Origin: Aradus depressus
Lineage: Eukaryota > Arthropoda > Insecta > Hemiptera > Aradidae
Direction of reading: 5' to 3'
Assembly: GCA_963662175.1 (NCBI GenBank)
Contig: OY759217.1
Coordinates: 8,806,562 to 8,870,561 of the forward strand
Length of the DNA: 64,000 nt
Shown: positions 11,579 through 22,573 of the stretch, piece by piece
How positions within the stretch are numbered: the first letter of the stretch is position 1
Layout of the letters: the number at the start of each line of letters is the position of its first letter
Translations under genes and position numbers: made by a program
The notes under the pieces: generated by a model
The model's database searches: none
What the model was told of the DNA's origin: nothing
What the model saw: only the letters and a program-made list of their open reading frames with translations

Positions 11579-11768
11579 TGTTATAACCTCAACAATGTTT
11601 ACCTGTTTACTTCATAAGTTGTTTACTAGAGGTTATGGCGTCACCTTTCCAACCAGACTATTCTAATGTGTCATGTTACATTTTCTATCCAGATTAAAGT
11701 GAAAGATCAAATGCGTGCTTATATTATACTTCCCTGTTTTCAAATAGTAGACCTAAATAGACACAATA
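11579..11768 (+). repeat. Left LTR of Gypsy element
   Basis: About 190 bp, starting TGTTATAACC and ending GACACAATA. It differs from the right LTR at about three positions. It is followed by TTTGGCGACGAGGATGG, the usual position of a primer-binding site. Confidence 0.92.
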
Positions 11769-11769
11769 T

Positions 11770-13080
11770 TTGGCGACGAGGATGGGATCCAAAGTGGAAG
11801 TGGAATTGGATAACCTGGAATCAGCGGGTATTATTTCTAGGATCGACAAGACTGACTGGGGCTCTCCCTTGGTGGTCATTCCCAAAGGAAACAACGCAGT
11901 TCGCTTGTGCGTCGATTATAAGGTAGGGGTAAACGAACGCCTTGTCTCAGTAAACTACCCAATTCGACCCATTCCAGACGTTCTTCACAATTTTTGAAAT
12001 TCTAAATTTTTCTGTAAATTAGATATATTTAAAGCATACCTCCATGTTGCGGTCGATGACGCAAGTAGTGAAATCCAGACTATAACTACTCATAGGGGAA
12101 CCTACCGAATGCTCAGATTGAGTTTTGGAATTAAAACAGCCCCAAGCGAATTTAATAGAATTTTGAATCAAATTTTGCACGGGTTGAATAAAACAGAGAC
12201 GTATTATGATGATATCGTAGTACATGGCTCAACTAGAGACGAGTGTTATTCAAACTTGGTGGCTTGCCTCCACCGTCTGCAGGCTCATGATTTGCACTTG
12301 AACAAAGATAAGTGTTCTTTCTTTTCCGAACAAATTGAATACCTGGGCCATATAATCGAACGTAACAAAATTTCAAAATCACCAGAAAAAGTTCAAACCG
12401 TCCTAGATATGCCTCGCCCTAGTAACGTTGATGATGTTAGACGTTTCCTTGGCATGCTAACATACTATGCACGATTTATTCCAGACCTCTCTATTATGAC
12501 TACACCCTTAAGAAACCTGCTTTGTAAACATAAAACATTCAAGTGGTCCAAGGCATGCGAATCTGCCTTTATCCACCTCAAGAATGAAATGACTACAGAC
12601 AGAGTCTTGGTACCATATGACCCACATCTTCCGATCGTTCTGACCTCCGACGCCAGTCCTACCGGCATTGCTGCAGTGATGAGTCACATGGTCAATGATG
12701 AAGAACGACCAATCGCTTATGCTTCCAGATCACTGACAGTTTCTGAACGTAACTATAGTCAGCTCGATAGAGAAGCCCTTGCCATTATGTTTGCCGTAAC
12801 TCATTTTTTTAACTATCTTTATGGTATCCATTTCACACTTGTCACCGATAATGAGCCACTTACTCGTATATTTCACCAGAAAAAACATTTGCCTCCTATG
12901 ACTTCCAGCAGACTCCTACGTTACGCTTCATTTCTGTCTGGCTTTGATTATTCAGTTAAATTCAAAAAGGGCGAAGCCAATACTAACGTAGATTGCCTTT
13001 CTAGAGCAGCTGTGGAACAGAATCATCCTTCAATTGACAAGATGCTTAATGAAGAAGTTCAACTTTTGCACATGGATTAA
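11770..13080 (+). pseudogene. Gypsy pol: reverse transcriptase and RNase H, broken
   Basis: The frame starts just after the primer-site region and reads into reverse transcriptase: GIISRIDKTDWGSPLVVIPK, then an early conserved block. An in-frame TGA at 11995-11997 interrupts it. From 12109 a 323-residue frame continues with FGIKTAPSEFNR and the catalytic YYDDIVV box (the usual form is YLDD), then the RNase H region with its acidic residues in LTSDASPTG, DREALAI and LVTDNEP. It ends at a stop at 13080, where the next domain is in another frame. It would copy RNA to DNA in the cytoplasm if intact, but this copy cannot make a full product. Confidence 0.88.
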
Positions 13081-13100
13081 TTTTCGAAATATCTAACGAG

Positions 13101-14360
13101 TTGCTCACTGCTGAAGTATTAGCTCAGGAAACTGGAAAAGATGTTGAGTTAAATCGAATCAAACATCAACTCATGAATGAATCCGCCGAATCTCCTTTTA
13201 CCTTGGATAACGGTGTTTTGTTCAAAGACAGCCGTGTCGTAATCCCATGTACTCTTCGAGACCTCGTACTTCAGGAGCAACTTGCACGACGGTATGTATA
13301 TTGGAAGAACATCGACTCTGACATCGAAAAAGTAGTCAAGTCTTGCAAACGCTGCGCGTTGGTGAAGCACAATCCACCGAAAAACCCTGTACATCCTTGG
13401 GAGGAGCCTAAATCAAACTGGGAAAGGATACATATTGATTACGCTGGACCCTATAACAATCACTATTTTCTTGTCTGCGTGGATGCGAAATCTAAGTGGG
13501 TAGACGTGAAGGTCATTTCAACCGCACCTACTACCATGAGTACCATCAAACTTCTAAACAATATTTTTTCAACCCATGGGTATCCGCAGATCATGGTGAG
13601 TGATAACGCTTCGATATTCACAAGCGCTGAATTCAAATCCTATTGCACCGAACATGGAATGTTTCAAAAACTAATTGCTCCCGGACATCCAGCTACCAAT
13701 GGCTTAGCTGAACGGACAGTTCAGACTCTGAAGCAGCGACTGAAGGCACTCGAGGATGATCCACGTCCAATTCATGTAAAGGTTCAGGACGTCCTTCTCC
13801 GTTATCGCGCAACGCCACTTGCTTGTGGCCAGTCTCCAGCTGAACGCTACCTTCATCGGAAGCTCAGGATCAAGCTAGATGCACTCCGACCTTATCATCC
13901 AGCTAAAAATCCAGATTCAACATACCAGGTTCTCCGCACTTTTAAAGTGGGGGAGAGGGTCCAAGTAAGGGACTACTCACAGAACAATAAGTACACCTGG
14001 GTTTTTGGTACCATCATTCAAAAATTAGGGGTACTGCACTACATTGTCAAACTCGACTCTGGCTACACCATCAAACGACATTTGGACCAAATCCGCCATA
14101 CCTTAGTGAAGAAGGTCCATTTTAATCTGCAAGCCACAGAACCTCGGCTATGGCAAGTTCCTCCGGCATATCAGGCTACTCCTCAGGAAGAGAAGCCTAT
14201 CTCGGTTCCAGAAAGAAACACTGCATTACCTCAGGACACTTCCGCCTCAACACCAGCACCGGGAGATCCAGGTCCGAGAGCTCCTACGGTCGAGCAGAGA
14301 CGTTCTGGACGGACTCGCCGACCTCCAGCCTATCTGGGGGACTATCAGCTGAAGTTTTGA
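13101..14360 (+). pseudogene. Gypsy pol: integrase domain, shifted frame
   Basis: A 419-residue frame holds the integrase core. The three acidic residues are visible in IHIDYAGPY, MVSDNASIF and GLAERTVQTLK. The N-terminal zinc finger keeps its CKRC pair, but the usual two histidines upstream are not seen, because the sequence reaches ARRYVYW early; a small deletion there is likely. The C-terminus carries a basic tail near RSGRTRRPPAYLGDY, common in Gypsy elements. It is out of frame with the upstream part across 13080-13101. Confidence 0.87.
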
Positions 14361-14408
14361 ACCCCATAAAATTTTTCAACATTCAAGTTCCAAATTAAGG
14401 GGGAAGAC

Positions 14409-14598
14409 TGTTATAACCTCAACAATGTTTACCTGTTTACTTTATAAGTTGTTTACTGGAGGTTATGGCGTCACCTTTCCAACCAGACTATTCTAATGTG
14501 TCATGTTACATTTTCTATCCAGATTAAAGTGAAAGATCAAATGCGTGCTTATATTATTCTTCCCTGTTTTCAAATAGTAGACCTAAATAGACACAATA
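14409..14598 (+). repeat. Right LTR of Gypsy element
   Basis: TGTTATAACC to GACACAATA, followed by the target duplication GAAGA. A purine run AAGGGGGAAGAC just upstream is the likely polypurine tract. Confidence 0.92.
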
Positions 14599-14639
14599 GA
14601 AGACAACGTCTTTTATTTCTTTGATAAAAACTTGAAAGC

Positions 14640-15921
14640 TATTCGTACAAATTAAGTAAGCTACAATAAAATGTAAATATTTGTTGACTTGTATATTTTT
14701 AATTCTACCAATTTTGTTAACTTTATACCTTCAGATGTATCGAGAGTCAACTTACATGATTCCCTTAAATCGTATAATTTTTGCTTTTTATCAATAGCAA
14801 ATAGGTTTATCTGGTTGAGTCCACCTCTTCTTTGTGTACGGTAGATGCTGACAATACGCACATGATGCCGCTGGTTATCATTCGACCGGCTGCCTGCTTT
14901 CAGTGTGTATTAACCAAACTTACTCTACAGTTGATCTTGTCAGTCGAAGGAAAGTATGATATGATATTCTCTAGATTTTAACAAAATAGTATGTTATTTG
15001 AGGTGTTGTAGACTTGGAGTTGTGGTGTAAGCTGATAAGGGAAATCTGTGTCTGTTATCAGTGGGCTGGTGACATTTTTACGGTAGCCATCCTCGAGAGC
15101 GGGTGTGTCATTGACAGCCACCCAATTACCCCCAATATCACGTTTCCTTCACTCAGTTCATCTGAATCACAGTTTGCCTCCTTCTTCTTTTCCATTATCA
15201 CTCTCTTCACTTCACTATCAGACGGATCATTTATCAGATTCTCTCTTGAGGAGGTGCAACTAAAATACACAACCCACAATGTTGCATAAGAATTTTTTGT
15301 TTTTTAATAAAATATTCAAAATTGATTTTTTCGGGTGAAAATATATGTATATATATCAGTGGCAAATTGCAATAATCAGTTAACTGACACGAACCTGATT
15401 TCGAGATATTCATGTTTAAAGTATATGACATATAATTTATTGTAATATTTGATATATAAATGTTCAAGTTGATGTACAGAAATTCGTTTATAATATAAAT
15501 GTTCCTTTATAATATAATATATGACAGTTAACTGGTTATTACAAAATAATTCCAGTTAACTGATTCGGTTTTCCTGAAATCACAGTCATAAATATCAATT
15601 TAAACAATGGACTCATGTGGGAAATGAAAATTTAGATCAAAATACACATTTTTCTCAGAAAATCTCTTTTTTTTTTAAATGTCACTTAACTGCAATTTGC
15701 CACAGATATATTTCAAATTTTTTCCATTCTCACAATTTTCAAATGTTTTGAACAACCTTTTTCTCTTTTTTTTTTGCCTTCTATTTGTAAAGATACAACT
15801 GTTGCTTGGTACAACAACCAGCATCTATGATGTACATGTAGATATAATGGCGTGTGAGAGGAAGGCTTCCCAGTGGTAGGTGCTCGGGATGAAAATTTAT
15901 CTTAGTTATTAGGACAAACAA

Positions 15922-15964
<43 letters not shown>

Positions 15965-16220
15965 GGAGAAAAATAATAATAAATAAAAAAAAATAGAAAG
16001 ACAATGTTGAAGGATGGGTAGTAAGAGAGTTAATAAAAGTAAAGGAAATTAGTGTTGAAAAATATTAATAACGAATACTAATCAGGTAAGTGTTGTGAAG
16101 ATAATGTACGTATTTCTGGGTTTGTATTTGTGTAAAGTTTGCTAAAATTTGTATTGATTCGGGTTCTGTGTTTATCATGACATCGTTATGAAGTGTTCTG
16201 TTGTTTATGAAAAATCTTAT
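14640..16220. other. Mostly unannotated stretch
   Basis: A 66-residue minus-strand frame at 14661-14861 (ending IYRTQRRGGLNQINLFAID in part) looks like a fragment of some coding repeat but was not recognised. A GA/AT microsatellite is listed separately. No host exon was seen. Confidence 0.35.
15921..15966. repeat. (AT)n-(GA)n compound microsatellite
   Basis: An AT run passes directly into a GA run ending in GGGAGAAAA. Confidence 0.95.
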
Positions 16221-16224
16221 ACAA

Positions 16225-16555
16225 CATTATATAGTATGCGTGCTTGACTTCTGAGCTCAAGAACGTGGGTTCGTAGCCCGACCGAGGCCCTTAGTTTATT
16301 TTATCTGGGAGGTAAAATAAACTTAAGCACGCCGTCCTTCGGATGGGACGTTCCGGATGGGTCCCGAGCCTGTACGATGTCAGGTACTCGTTAAAGACCC
16401 CTACCCTAGGTGAATAAAAATTTACGGTAGGCAAAATTTAGGACTCCCACAGTAGAGTCGGGCTTATGTCCACCAGAGTGACGATAGAGCGCTCTGGTAG
16501 TAGGCGATATGACCTCGTAGTTAAAGCCCGGGCATGAGTCATAAAACCTAACCTA
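16225..16555 (+). mobile_element. tRNA-derived SINE, near full length
   Basis: Starts with a tRNA-like head: a worn A-box region, then TGAGCTCAAGAACGTGGG and a B-box-like GGGTTCGTAGCCCG. It continues through GACCGAGGCCCTTAG, AGCACGCCGTCCTTCGGATG, GATGTCAGGTACTCGTTAAA, CACCAGAGTGACG, GTAGTAGGCGATATGACC and AAGCCCGGGCATGAGTCAT, and ends CCTAACCTAACC. At least nine further copies or fragments lie in the window. SINEs of this kind are transcribed by RNA polymerase III and moved by a LINE. Confidence 0.85.
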
Positions 16556-17129
16556 ACCAACATCATATATATGAGGGTGTTAGAATCAAACCCGACTATC
16601 ACCATAAAGGGTAATTTTTCAGATGAGCTATGAAAGGGTTCTTATGGTGATGTTTTTTTTTAACTGAATATACTACAAATGGTGGCAAATTCAAATCTAA
16701 ACTAGTTTTGTGCAAGCCATTGATTGTAAATTATTTAAATAAATTTGAAAAATGGAGAAGAAATTACAAGTAACTCAAAGCTTAAAGTAATCCTGAATGT
16801 TTTCTTTAGAATTTTAAGTTGATGAGGTTAAATTATGAGGTGGACTAATAGAATCCAGGCTGAGAAATATTAATTAATCGAATCTTACTCCTGTTTTTTT
16901 CTCTCCCTGTAAGACAGAAGTATGGCCTCGTTAATCTACATCGGATAATTACACCATTCATTCTTTCATTTCTTGTTATAGCAATTGTGTACACTTAAAC
17001 TTTAACTTAAGAGTTTTTGGAGAGGGCTTCCTTTATTCGTTTGAGATTGTTTCCCTTCATCTATCGTATTTATTTTGAAATTTTTCATGGACACAAGAAT
17101 ACCCGGTTTAAACCGCAACACGTTTGATC

Positions 17130-17575
17130 GTCTCTCGAAAAGTATAGTTATGTAGTTATGTAATGTCAGAAATTTGATGTTGAGATTTCATGAGAATTTC
17201 ATGCTTTCGGACCTCCCGTTTCTAAAAACAAAAACAGAAAATTCTATCTGTGTGTGTCTGTGAATACGATAACTCCACATAGAATGGATGTACCAACAAG
17301 AAATGAAAATTTCATATGTAAAATTAAATCCCGTAAGGTCGGCACCTATTATTTTTCAGCGCAATCGGCCAAAGGGATGTAACGAATGTTTCAACATTAG
17401 ATTTAGGATAAGGATTTAGAACTGATATTAAGCTGTGTGTTTGCGAACACCAAAACTCCCGATAGAATGAATATATCGCCACGTGTATCCAGAACCCTGT
17501 TCATTTTCAGTCAAATCGGACCAAAATAAGAGAGGGATTGGGAAGGGGGCTCAAAACCCTGTATTGTGGTAATTA
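17130..17575. repeat. Repeat A copy
   Basis: Contains CACGATAACT-type (ACGATAACTCCACATAG), GGATGTACCAACAAGAAAT, ACCTATTATTTTTCAGC, CAATCGGCCAAAG and a second module CCCGATAGAATGAATATATC. The modules look like diverged tandem copies of one another. Confidence 0.7.
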
Positions 17576-17604
17576 TATGATTAATAAATAATAATAAACA
17601 TCAA

Positions 17605-17825
17605 TAATAATTAACAATAAGAATTACCACATTTCCTGTAGAAATTTGATCTCTTTTCTTTATTTAAATTTTGATTTCTACAGTAGTTTTTCGAAAAGGG
17701 CTCTAAAAAAAAAATATTATCAATAATTTAAGACGTGCAATTTTGAAGAAAGTACACGTATACAAAAAAAAATTCCATTTAACAAATTTCTCACTTGGAT
17801 TTACGAAGAGATATTCAACTTCACT
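17605..17825 (+). repeat. Repeat C copy
   Basis: Shares TTTTGATTTCTACAGTAGTT, AAGACGTGCAATTTTGAAGA and AAAGTACACGT with 33600-33910 (+) and 41085-41400 (-). It is a non-coding dispersed repeat of unknown class. Confidence 0.65.
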
Positions 17826-18019
17826 AAAAAAAAAAAAACATCTCAACTTTAAGTGCACTGTTCCAGAGCTAGCTCACAACTCATCTCTATTTTTTTTCAC
17901 AGCTGTTTTTTAGATTTCATTTTTTTTTTGATGTCCCTTGTTTTTTTTAAAACTTTGATGTACATAAATTACCTTTTTTTATTGTGTCTTTTAACATATA
18001 TTTTTTTTTTTTTTCGAGG

Positions 18020-18690
18020 GCTGATTACCGCGAGTAGGCCTATTGTGTGCCCTGTGTGATGGTCCCTACATCAGCCCTGTATCTTTAATAAAGTCCAGGA
18101 TTCTGCTGCAGGTTCCCTCCATTACCTGCTTCCGTTCCGTTATGGCAGACTAGAAGCAGTAAAATCTTCTGCTTTCTAGTGCCTTACACCGGCTTAGAAT
18201 ATGAGCTGGAGTCTCATTTTCCTCGCCACATTTCTCGCACAGAGGGCTTCTAGCGATGCCCATATTCTGTAGGTTTGTTCATATGTGATCAGCCCTGTCA
18301 TAGATCTTAGTTCCATTCTGCTCATATTCTGATACTCTGGGCTCCTTTTCTCTGAGGGTTCCACAACAAAGAGTTTTGAATGTCTTTGCTTTGGGACCCC
18401 TCTTGTTGATTTTATTGCCCCCTCTTAGAGATATCGCAGAAAGGTTCCGGTCCTATTGGTCCTCTGTCAGCTCCTGACCGGGCTAGTTGATCAGCCCTTT
18501 CGTTGCCCTGAAACCCTTGATGTCGTGGCACCCATCTCAACTCTAATCTATTTTGGTCCGTCAATGACTCCAGTGCTTAAAGGCATTCCAGGAAGATTTT
18601 GGAATCTATCAGACAATATTAGGATCCGCCCTTCCCTGACGCTCCGTTTCTTGATGAGTCAGGCTCACCCGAGGATGGTATATAATTAAA
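18020..18690 (-). pseudogene. LINE RNase H and C-terminal zinc-knuckle remnant
   Basis: Read on the minus strand, the sequence gives RNase H motifs: DSKIFLECL, then LRWVPRHQGFQGNERADQLA with its H and N-E-AD signature. Downstream is a C..C..H...C knuckle (CEKC-like, then ETPAHILSRC). These are the last domains of LINEs in the I, R1 or Loa groups. Stops and frame changes show it is dead. The two short plus-strand frames over this region are shadows. Confidence 0.72.
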
Positions 18691-18880
18691 ACCCTAATAA
18701 CTGCCGATGTATTGAATGTATCGACAAAATATTTTGTACATGGATTCAAAAGTCCCTGAGTAAGGCACTTATTTATTTTCAAGCAAATTGGTAAATTGGT
18801 TCCAGAGCAGAGCGGAAATAAATTGTAAGTGTTTCACTAAAGACTTATCGGAAGTTCGGAAATTCATACATGAAATTCTG
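18690..18880. repeat. Repeat A fragment
   Basis: Shows AACTGCCGATGTATTGAATG, TATCGACAAAATATTTTGTA and a following CTTATTTATTTTC block. Confidence 0.55.
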
Positions 18881-19633
18881 ATGAAAATCAACATTTAATT
18901 GTTGACAAATTTCATATTAGAAAAAAAAACATAGCGATGTTTGTGGGAAAGACGGAGTTTATTACGAAAATAAGGAAAAAGTATGAAAATATGTGTTGTG
19001 GGTTGTTTTGTACATGTGCCTGCCATACGGAAGGTAGGCATTCCCGCCAGACCCCTCTATCTCACACGTCCCATCACCATCTCATGTGGCCACCTCTTTT
19101 ATATACCATCAGCACCATTTTAAACAGTCACGTGACCCAACTATAGAACAGGGATCCCCAACCTCTTCAACATTTATAGGTTCCATTCCCGTCATGTTTT
19201 CTTAGTGATTTCCGAAGACTAATAAAAAATAATTAATTAATTGCAAATTTTTAATATCTTATGACACGGATGAATTAGTATTTTTTTTGATGAATTGAAT
19301 TTGATGAAACAAAAACAGAAGTATTTTTTTGGAATGAGGAGTGTTCTTAAATAAGTCAGAATTCGATTTTCTCACTAAATGGCGCAGTAAGTGCATCTAT
19401 GTTTGTTACCGAGCACGACCACTGAGTCCATTTGATGAAAAGATAATGAAAAATAATAAAATACTAAGCAACACAAAACAATGGAAACAAATTATAGAAT
19501 AAAATATGCAAAATTAGTGGTTAAGCGACCTCATTATATTATAAACGGCATAAAAGCCGCCCGACCACATATTTTGCTATTTTTTTTATAGTTGAATTTT
19601 TTGTTTATTTTGATTTAATAAAATAATTATTAG

Positions 19634-19706
19634 GGAAGGGGAGGGAGAGAAGGGGAGGGAGGGAAGGGGAGGGAGGGAAGGGAAGGGAGGGAAGGGGAGG
19701 GAGAGT
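19634..19706. repeat. GGGA/GGAG-rich tract with G-quadruplex potential
   Basis: More than ten runs of three or four G separated by A or GA, all on the + strand. Confidence 0.9.
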
Positions 19707-19760
19707 TATCTGTAAAAAGTACATGCTATAAGAAAATCCTATTATGGCCACGTCACATCT
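19707..19760. repeat. MITE B end fragment
   Basis: CTGTAAAAAGTACATGCTAT, AGAAAATCCTATTATGGCC and ACGTCACA match the right end of the MITE B copies at 21991-22260 and 38968-39252. Confidence 0.6.
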
Positions 19761-19784
19761 ACATATTTTATTTTCACTCAACCA

Positions 19785-20360
19785 TGTTGGGTTTTCAACG
19801 GAAGTTCATGTTTTCCTATACCCTGATTCCAAAAATAGAATAAATAAATGGTGTCTCTCTGTGAACACGATAACTCACTATAAAATTAATATATTCACAC
19901 GAAATTTTATATAATTATCGAGACCATGCGGACATCTATTATTTTTCAGCCAACTGAAAGAAAGGGGGGTCAACTCAAAACTCCCAATAGATATATTCCT
20001 TACAGACAATTAGTTTACATTCTTCGGGGCGCTATAACTACATAATAAGTGGGTATGTACTTCCCCCAGCACGAATTATTCAATAACGTTTTTGCTCTCT
20101 CTCCAAAACAGTTTTTTTTTATGGCCGATTTGGCTGAAAATCAATAGATGTCGGATACACATATAAAATTTCGTGTCGATACATTCATCCAGTCGGGAAT
20201 TATTGTGTTCACAAAAACACAGACAAACAAAAATTGTTTTTTTCATTTTTGGAATCAAGAGGTCGGAAAACATTAAATTCCTTTGATACATCATCGATTT
20301 TCTGACCGATTATATACCTTCCCCTATACTTTCTGTGTCGCTGTGGAACTAAAATCAGTG
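19785..20360. repeat. Repeat A, most complete copy with inverted ends
   Basis: The left end reads GTTTTCAACGGAAGTTCATG, then CCTGATTCCAAAAATAGAAT. The right end is its inverse: ATTTTTGGAATCAAGAGGTC, then a GAAAACATTAAATTCC block and ACCGATTATATACCTTCC. The middle holds AACACGATAACTCAC and GTGTTCACAAAAACACAG in mirrored orientation. The copy is therefore a diverged fold-back with no reading frame. Confidence 0.75.
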
Positions 20361-20721
20361 AATTGGGAGAGCGAATATTTAGATGATTAATTGGCGCTGG
20401 GGAAGGAAATTGCCACTGATTTACCTAGGGCTCCTTTTTTTATGGGAACGGTTTGCTTACAGAGTTATAAAAGGTTCAAAAGGAATGAATAGTTTTTCTA
20501 TGTTTACTAAAGAGAACACATCAAAGGATGGTACTTCAGTCGAGGAAATTACTTCTATGCAAAATTAATGAGTGTTAAATGAGGTCAAAATCTCTAGGAA
20601 AATGTTTCATTTAGTTTTTAGATAAAATCAACAAGTTTTTCATACTACATCAAATAAAACAAGAATTTTACTTCGCACTGTTTAAACAAATTAATAACAT
20701 AGAGAATGAAGACAAGTTCTC

Positions 20722-20890
20722 GGGCCATGGTGGCCATGCGGGCTAGAGCGTAGGGCTTTGGTCACAATGCCATGGTCTCACCATGGTTTGCGGGTTCGAA
20801 TCCCCCGTCCGGGAGTGAGTTTTATTTCGTGGATAGAACTTCCCTCCAGGGGCCATGGATGTCGTAAATAACTTGATAACACATTGACTT
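20722..20890 (+). mobile_element. Second tRNA-derived SINE family
   Basis: Holds a GGCTAGAGCGTAGGGC A-box-like segment and an exact B box GGTTCGAATCC about 50 bases later, then GTCCGGGAGTGAGTTTTATT and a poly(A) run near 20907. The body differs from the main SINE. The spacing is too long and the acceptor stem too irregular for a functional tRNA. Confidence 0.55.
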
Positions 20891-20965
20891 TGATATGTAG
20901 CCAAAAAAAAAAAAAAAAATTTTTCGTTGTATTAGATCTATTTTATATCACCAGGGAAACAAAGG

Positions 20966-21090
20966 AGATCTCCGGTAGCTTAGGGGTAGTGTGCTTGCCT
21001 ATTGAGCTCAAGACCGCGGGTTCGAAACCCGGCCGAGGTCCTTAGGTTTTTTTTTTACCTTGGAGGAAAAAACAACCTTGAGCATCAGTA
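20966..21090 (+). mobile_element. tRNA-derived SINE, 5' fragment
   Basis: Clear A box in CCGGTAGCTTAGGGGTAG and B box in GGGTTCGAAACCCG, then GCCGAGGTCCTTAGG and a T-rich stretch with TTGGAGGAAAAAA. Confidence 0.75.
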
Positions 21091-21369
21091 TTGTAATTGT
21101 GGCTAAATCCGAGATCGAGTTTCGAGGTCCTATGAACACATATTTTGCTTTGATTGCAGCAATGAACATGAAATTTGAAATGAACATATTATTATTTTCG
21201 ATTTTCACTGAAATTAGACTATAATTAATAGCACTTGACTTCGGGGCCTAAGTACATTTTAAAATATACCGGTTATATTTATAACCTGATCAATAACTTC
21301 TCAAAAGATAATTTAATATTAAACTGTAGGAATATTGAGGGTCAGTCAAAGATGGACGAAAACACTATT

Positions 21370-21412
21370 CAAATGTCAACGTTTCAATATATTTTGTATC
21401 ATCATCAGGGCC
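21370..21412 (-). ncRNA. Hammerhead-ribozyme-like motif, palindrome left arm
   Basis: The minus strand reads CUGAUGA, one U, then an imperfect stem II (GAUACA/UAUAUU), then GAAAC-GUU-GAC. The core is conserved but stem II has a mismatch and the terminal trinucleotide is changed. Probably a worn copy of the right-arm motif. Confidence 0.35.
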
Positions 21413-21440
21413 TACAAACATGGGGTCCCCTGTACATGTA

Positions 21441-21478
21441 GGCCCTGATGATGATATAAAATATATCGAAACGTTGTC
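21441..21478 (+). ncRNA. Hammerhead-ribozyme-like motif, palindrome right arm
   Basis: CUGAUGA at 21445-21451, one U, stem II GAUAUA (21453-21458) and UAUAUC (21462-21467) around an AAA loop, then GAAAC, GUU and GUC at 21476-21478. The two-pair stem III (A-U, C-G) with a three-base loop resembles minimal hammerheads of retroelements. Stem I is not evident in cis. One extra U separates core and stem II. Confidence 0.5.
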
Positions 21479-21845
21479 ATTTGAATAGTGTTTTCTTCCA
21501 TGTTTGACTGACCCTCAATATTCCTACATTTAGAATCTACAGTCGCTAATCAACATCTACAATAATATTAAATATTTTCTTTTTCGGAGGCCGTCCAGTT
21601 TACGGGATGTATGCCGAAAATCGTCTTAAAATGTCGTCTTCAAGCCTAACTTTTTAGAGATTTACTTGATTTGCGCAGAAACGCTTAATTCCATCAAGAA
21701 ATTGTTTCTTATCAAATTGTCCTTTTGAGATAGGACCACTACAAATAATGTTAGAGCGTTCCAAAGAATTTAGAATAAATTTGTGTAGGAAATCGTCTGA
21801 AGCAATGGTTAGTAACGCATAGTAACGAATTTTAAAGTAGTTACT

Positions 21846-21935
21846 ATGACTCATGCCCGGGCTTTAACTGCAAGGTCAAATTGCCTACTACCAGAGCGCT
21901 CTGGTGGACATGAGCCAGACTGTACTATGTTTTAT
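21846..21935 (-). mobile_element. SINE 3' fragment
   Basis: Reverse complement of the SINE end: ACTCATGCCCGGGCTTTAAC, CCTACTACCAGAGCGCTC and GGACATGAGCC. Confidence 0.65.
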
Positions 21936-21990
21936 TATTGGTAGTTTTATATTAAAAATAATAAATAAAAAAATGAAGAGAAAAAATATA

Positions 21991-22260
21991 TGTGACGTGG
22001 CCATAAGAAGACTTTGTTATACCAACTTGTGTACAGATCACTTTCACTCTGGCTCCTTTATTGAGTTTGTTTCAAACTGTCATTACAGGGTATAAGAAAG
22101 TCACTTTCAGAATTACGCTGAAGCTACAATGAAACAAAGTAACCCGCTAATGTCGTAACCTTCATAAGACTTTCTTATGTAATGCCAATTTGAGAAGGGG
22201 AGGGGGAATCTGTAAAAACGTAGAACGTGCTTCATATAAGAGAGGCCCCTCCACGTCACA
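21991..22260. mobile_element. MITE B (270 bp)
   Basis: The ends TGTGACGTGGCC and GGCCCCTCCACGTCACA are inverted. Subterminal blocks with TTATACCAAC and GTATAAGAAAGTCACTTTCA recur in the copy at 38968-39252. No coding frame. The target duplication is not clear, so the superfamily is open. Confidence 0.7.
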
Positions 22261-22573
22261 CATAGTTTTCAGTTTTGTCCAACTATTACATCATCAAACT
22301 ATAAGAAGTATAGATGATATCACTTCTGTAGTAATCAGAAATTTCATGTTTTCCGACATCCTGATTCCAAAATAATTTAATATTTTCTCTTTGTTTTGTA
22401 TATAGACCATTATTATTTTATTATATATATTTTTTTATTTATTATTTTGTACATAACCATGTGTTATCGATGTATATACCTACTTTTTTTATTTTTTTTA
22501 TTTTATTTTATTATTATTACTTTACTGTGTTCAAAAAATATCGGGAATTTTCGGTTTTTGAAAAGAAGTTTAT

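Larger units (their letters stand above)
11579..14598 (+). mobile_element. Gypsy (Ty3-type) LTR retrotransposon, gag-deleted, 3,020 bp
   Basis: Two nearly identical LTRs of about 190 bp flank a pol region in the order reverse transcriptase, RNase H, integrase, which is the Gypsy/Ty3 order. The 5-bp duplication GAAGA lies at 11574-11578 and 14599-14603. Gag and protease are missing: a short leader after the left LTR runs directly into the reverse transcriptase. Pol is broken by at least one stop and one frameshift. About 98% LTR identity suggests recent insertion, presumably mobilised by another copy. No env-like frame is present. Confidence 0.92.
21325..21528. repeat. 204-bp palindromic element carrying hammerhead-like motifs
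   Basis: The left arm (21325-21415) and right arm (21437-21528) are near-perfect inverted copies around a short centre with GGGGTCCCC. Each arm holds TGTAGGAATATTGAGGGTCA, CACTATTCAAATG-type sequence and a CUGAUGA...GAAAC motif. A transcript of either strand would fold into one long hairpin. Confidence 0.85.

Noticed and set aside
17853..18689. Plus-strand frames over 18 kb
   Set aside because: The coding signal is on the minus strand (LINE RNase H); the plus frames are shadows.
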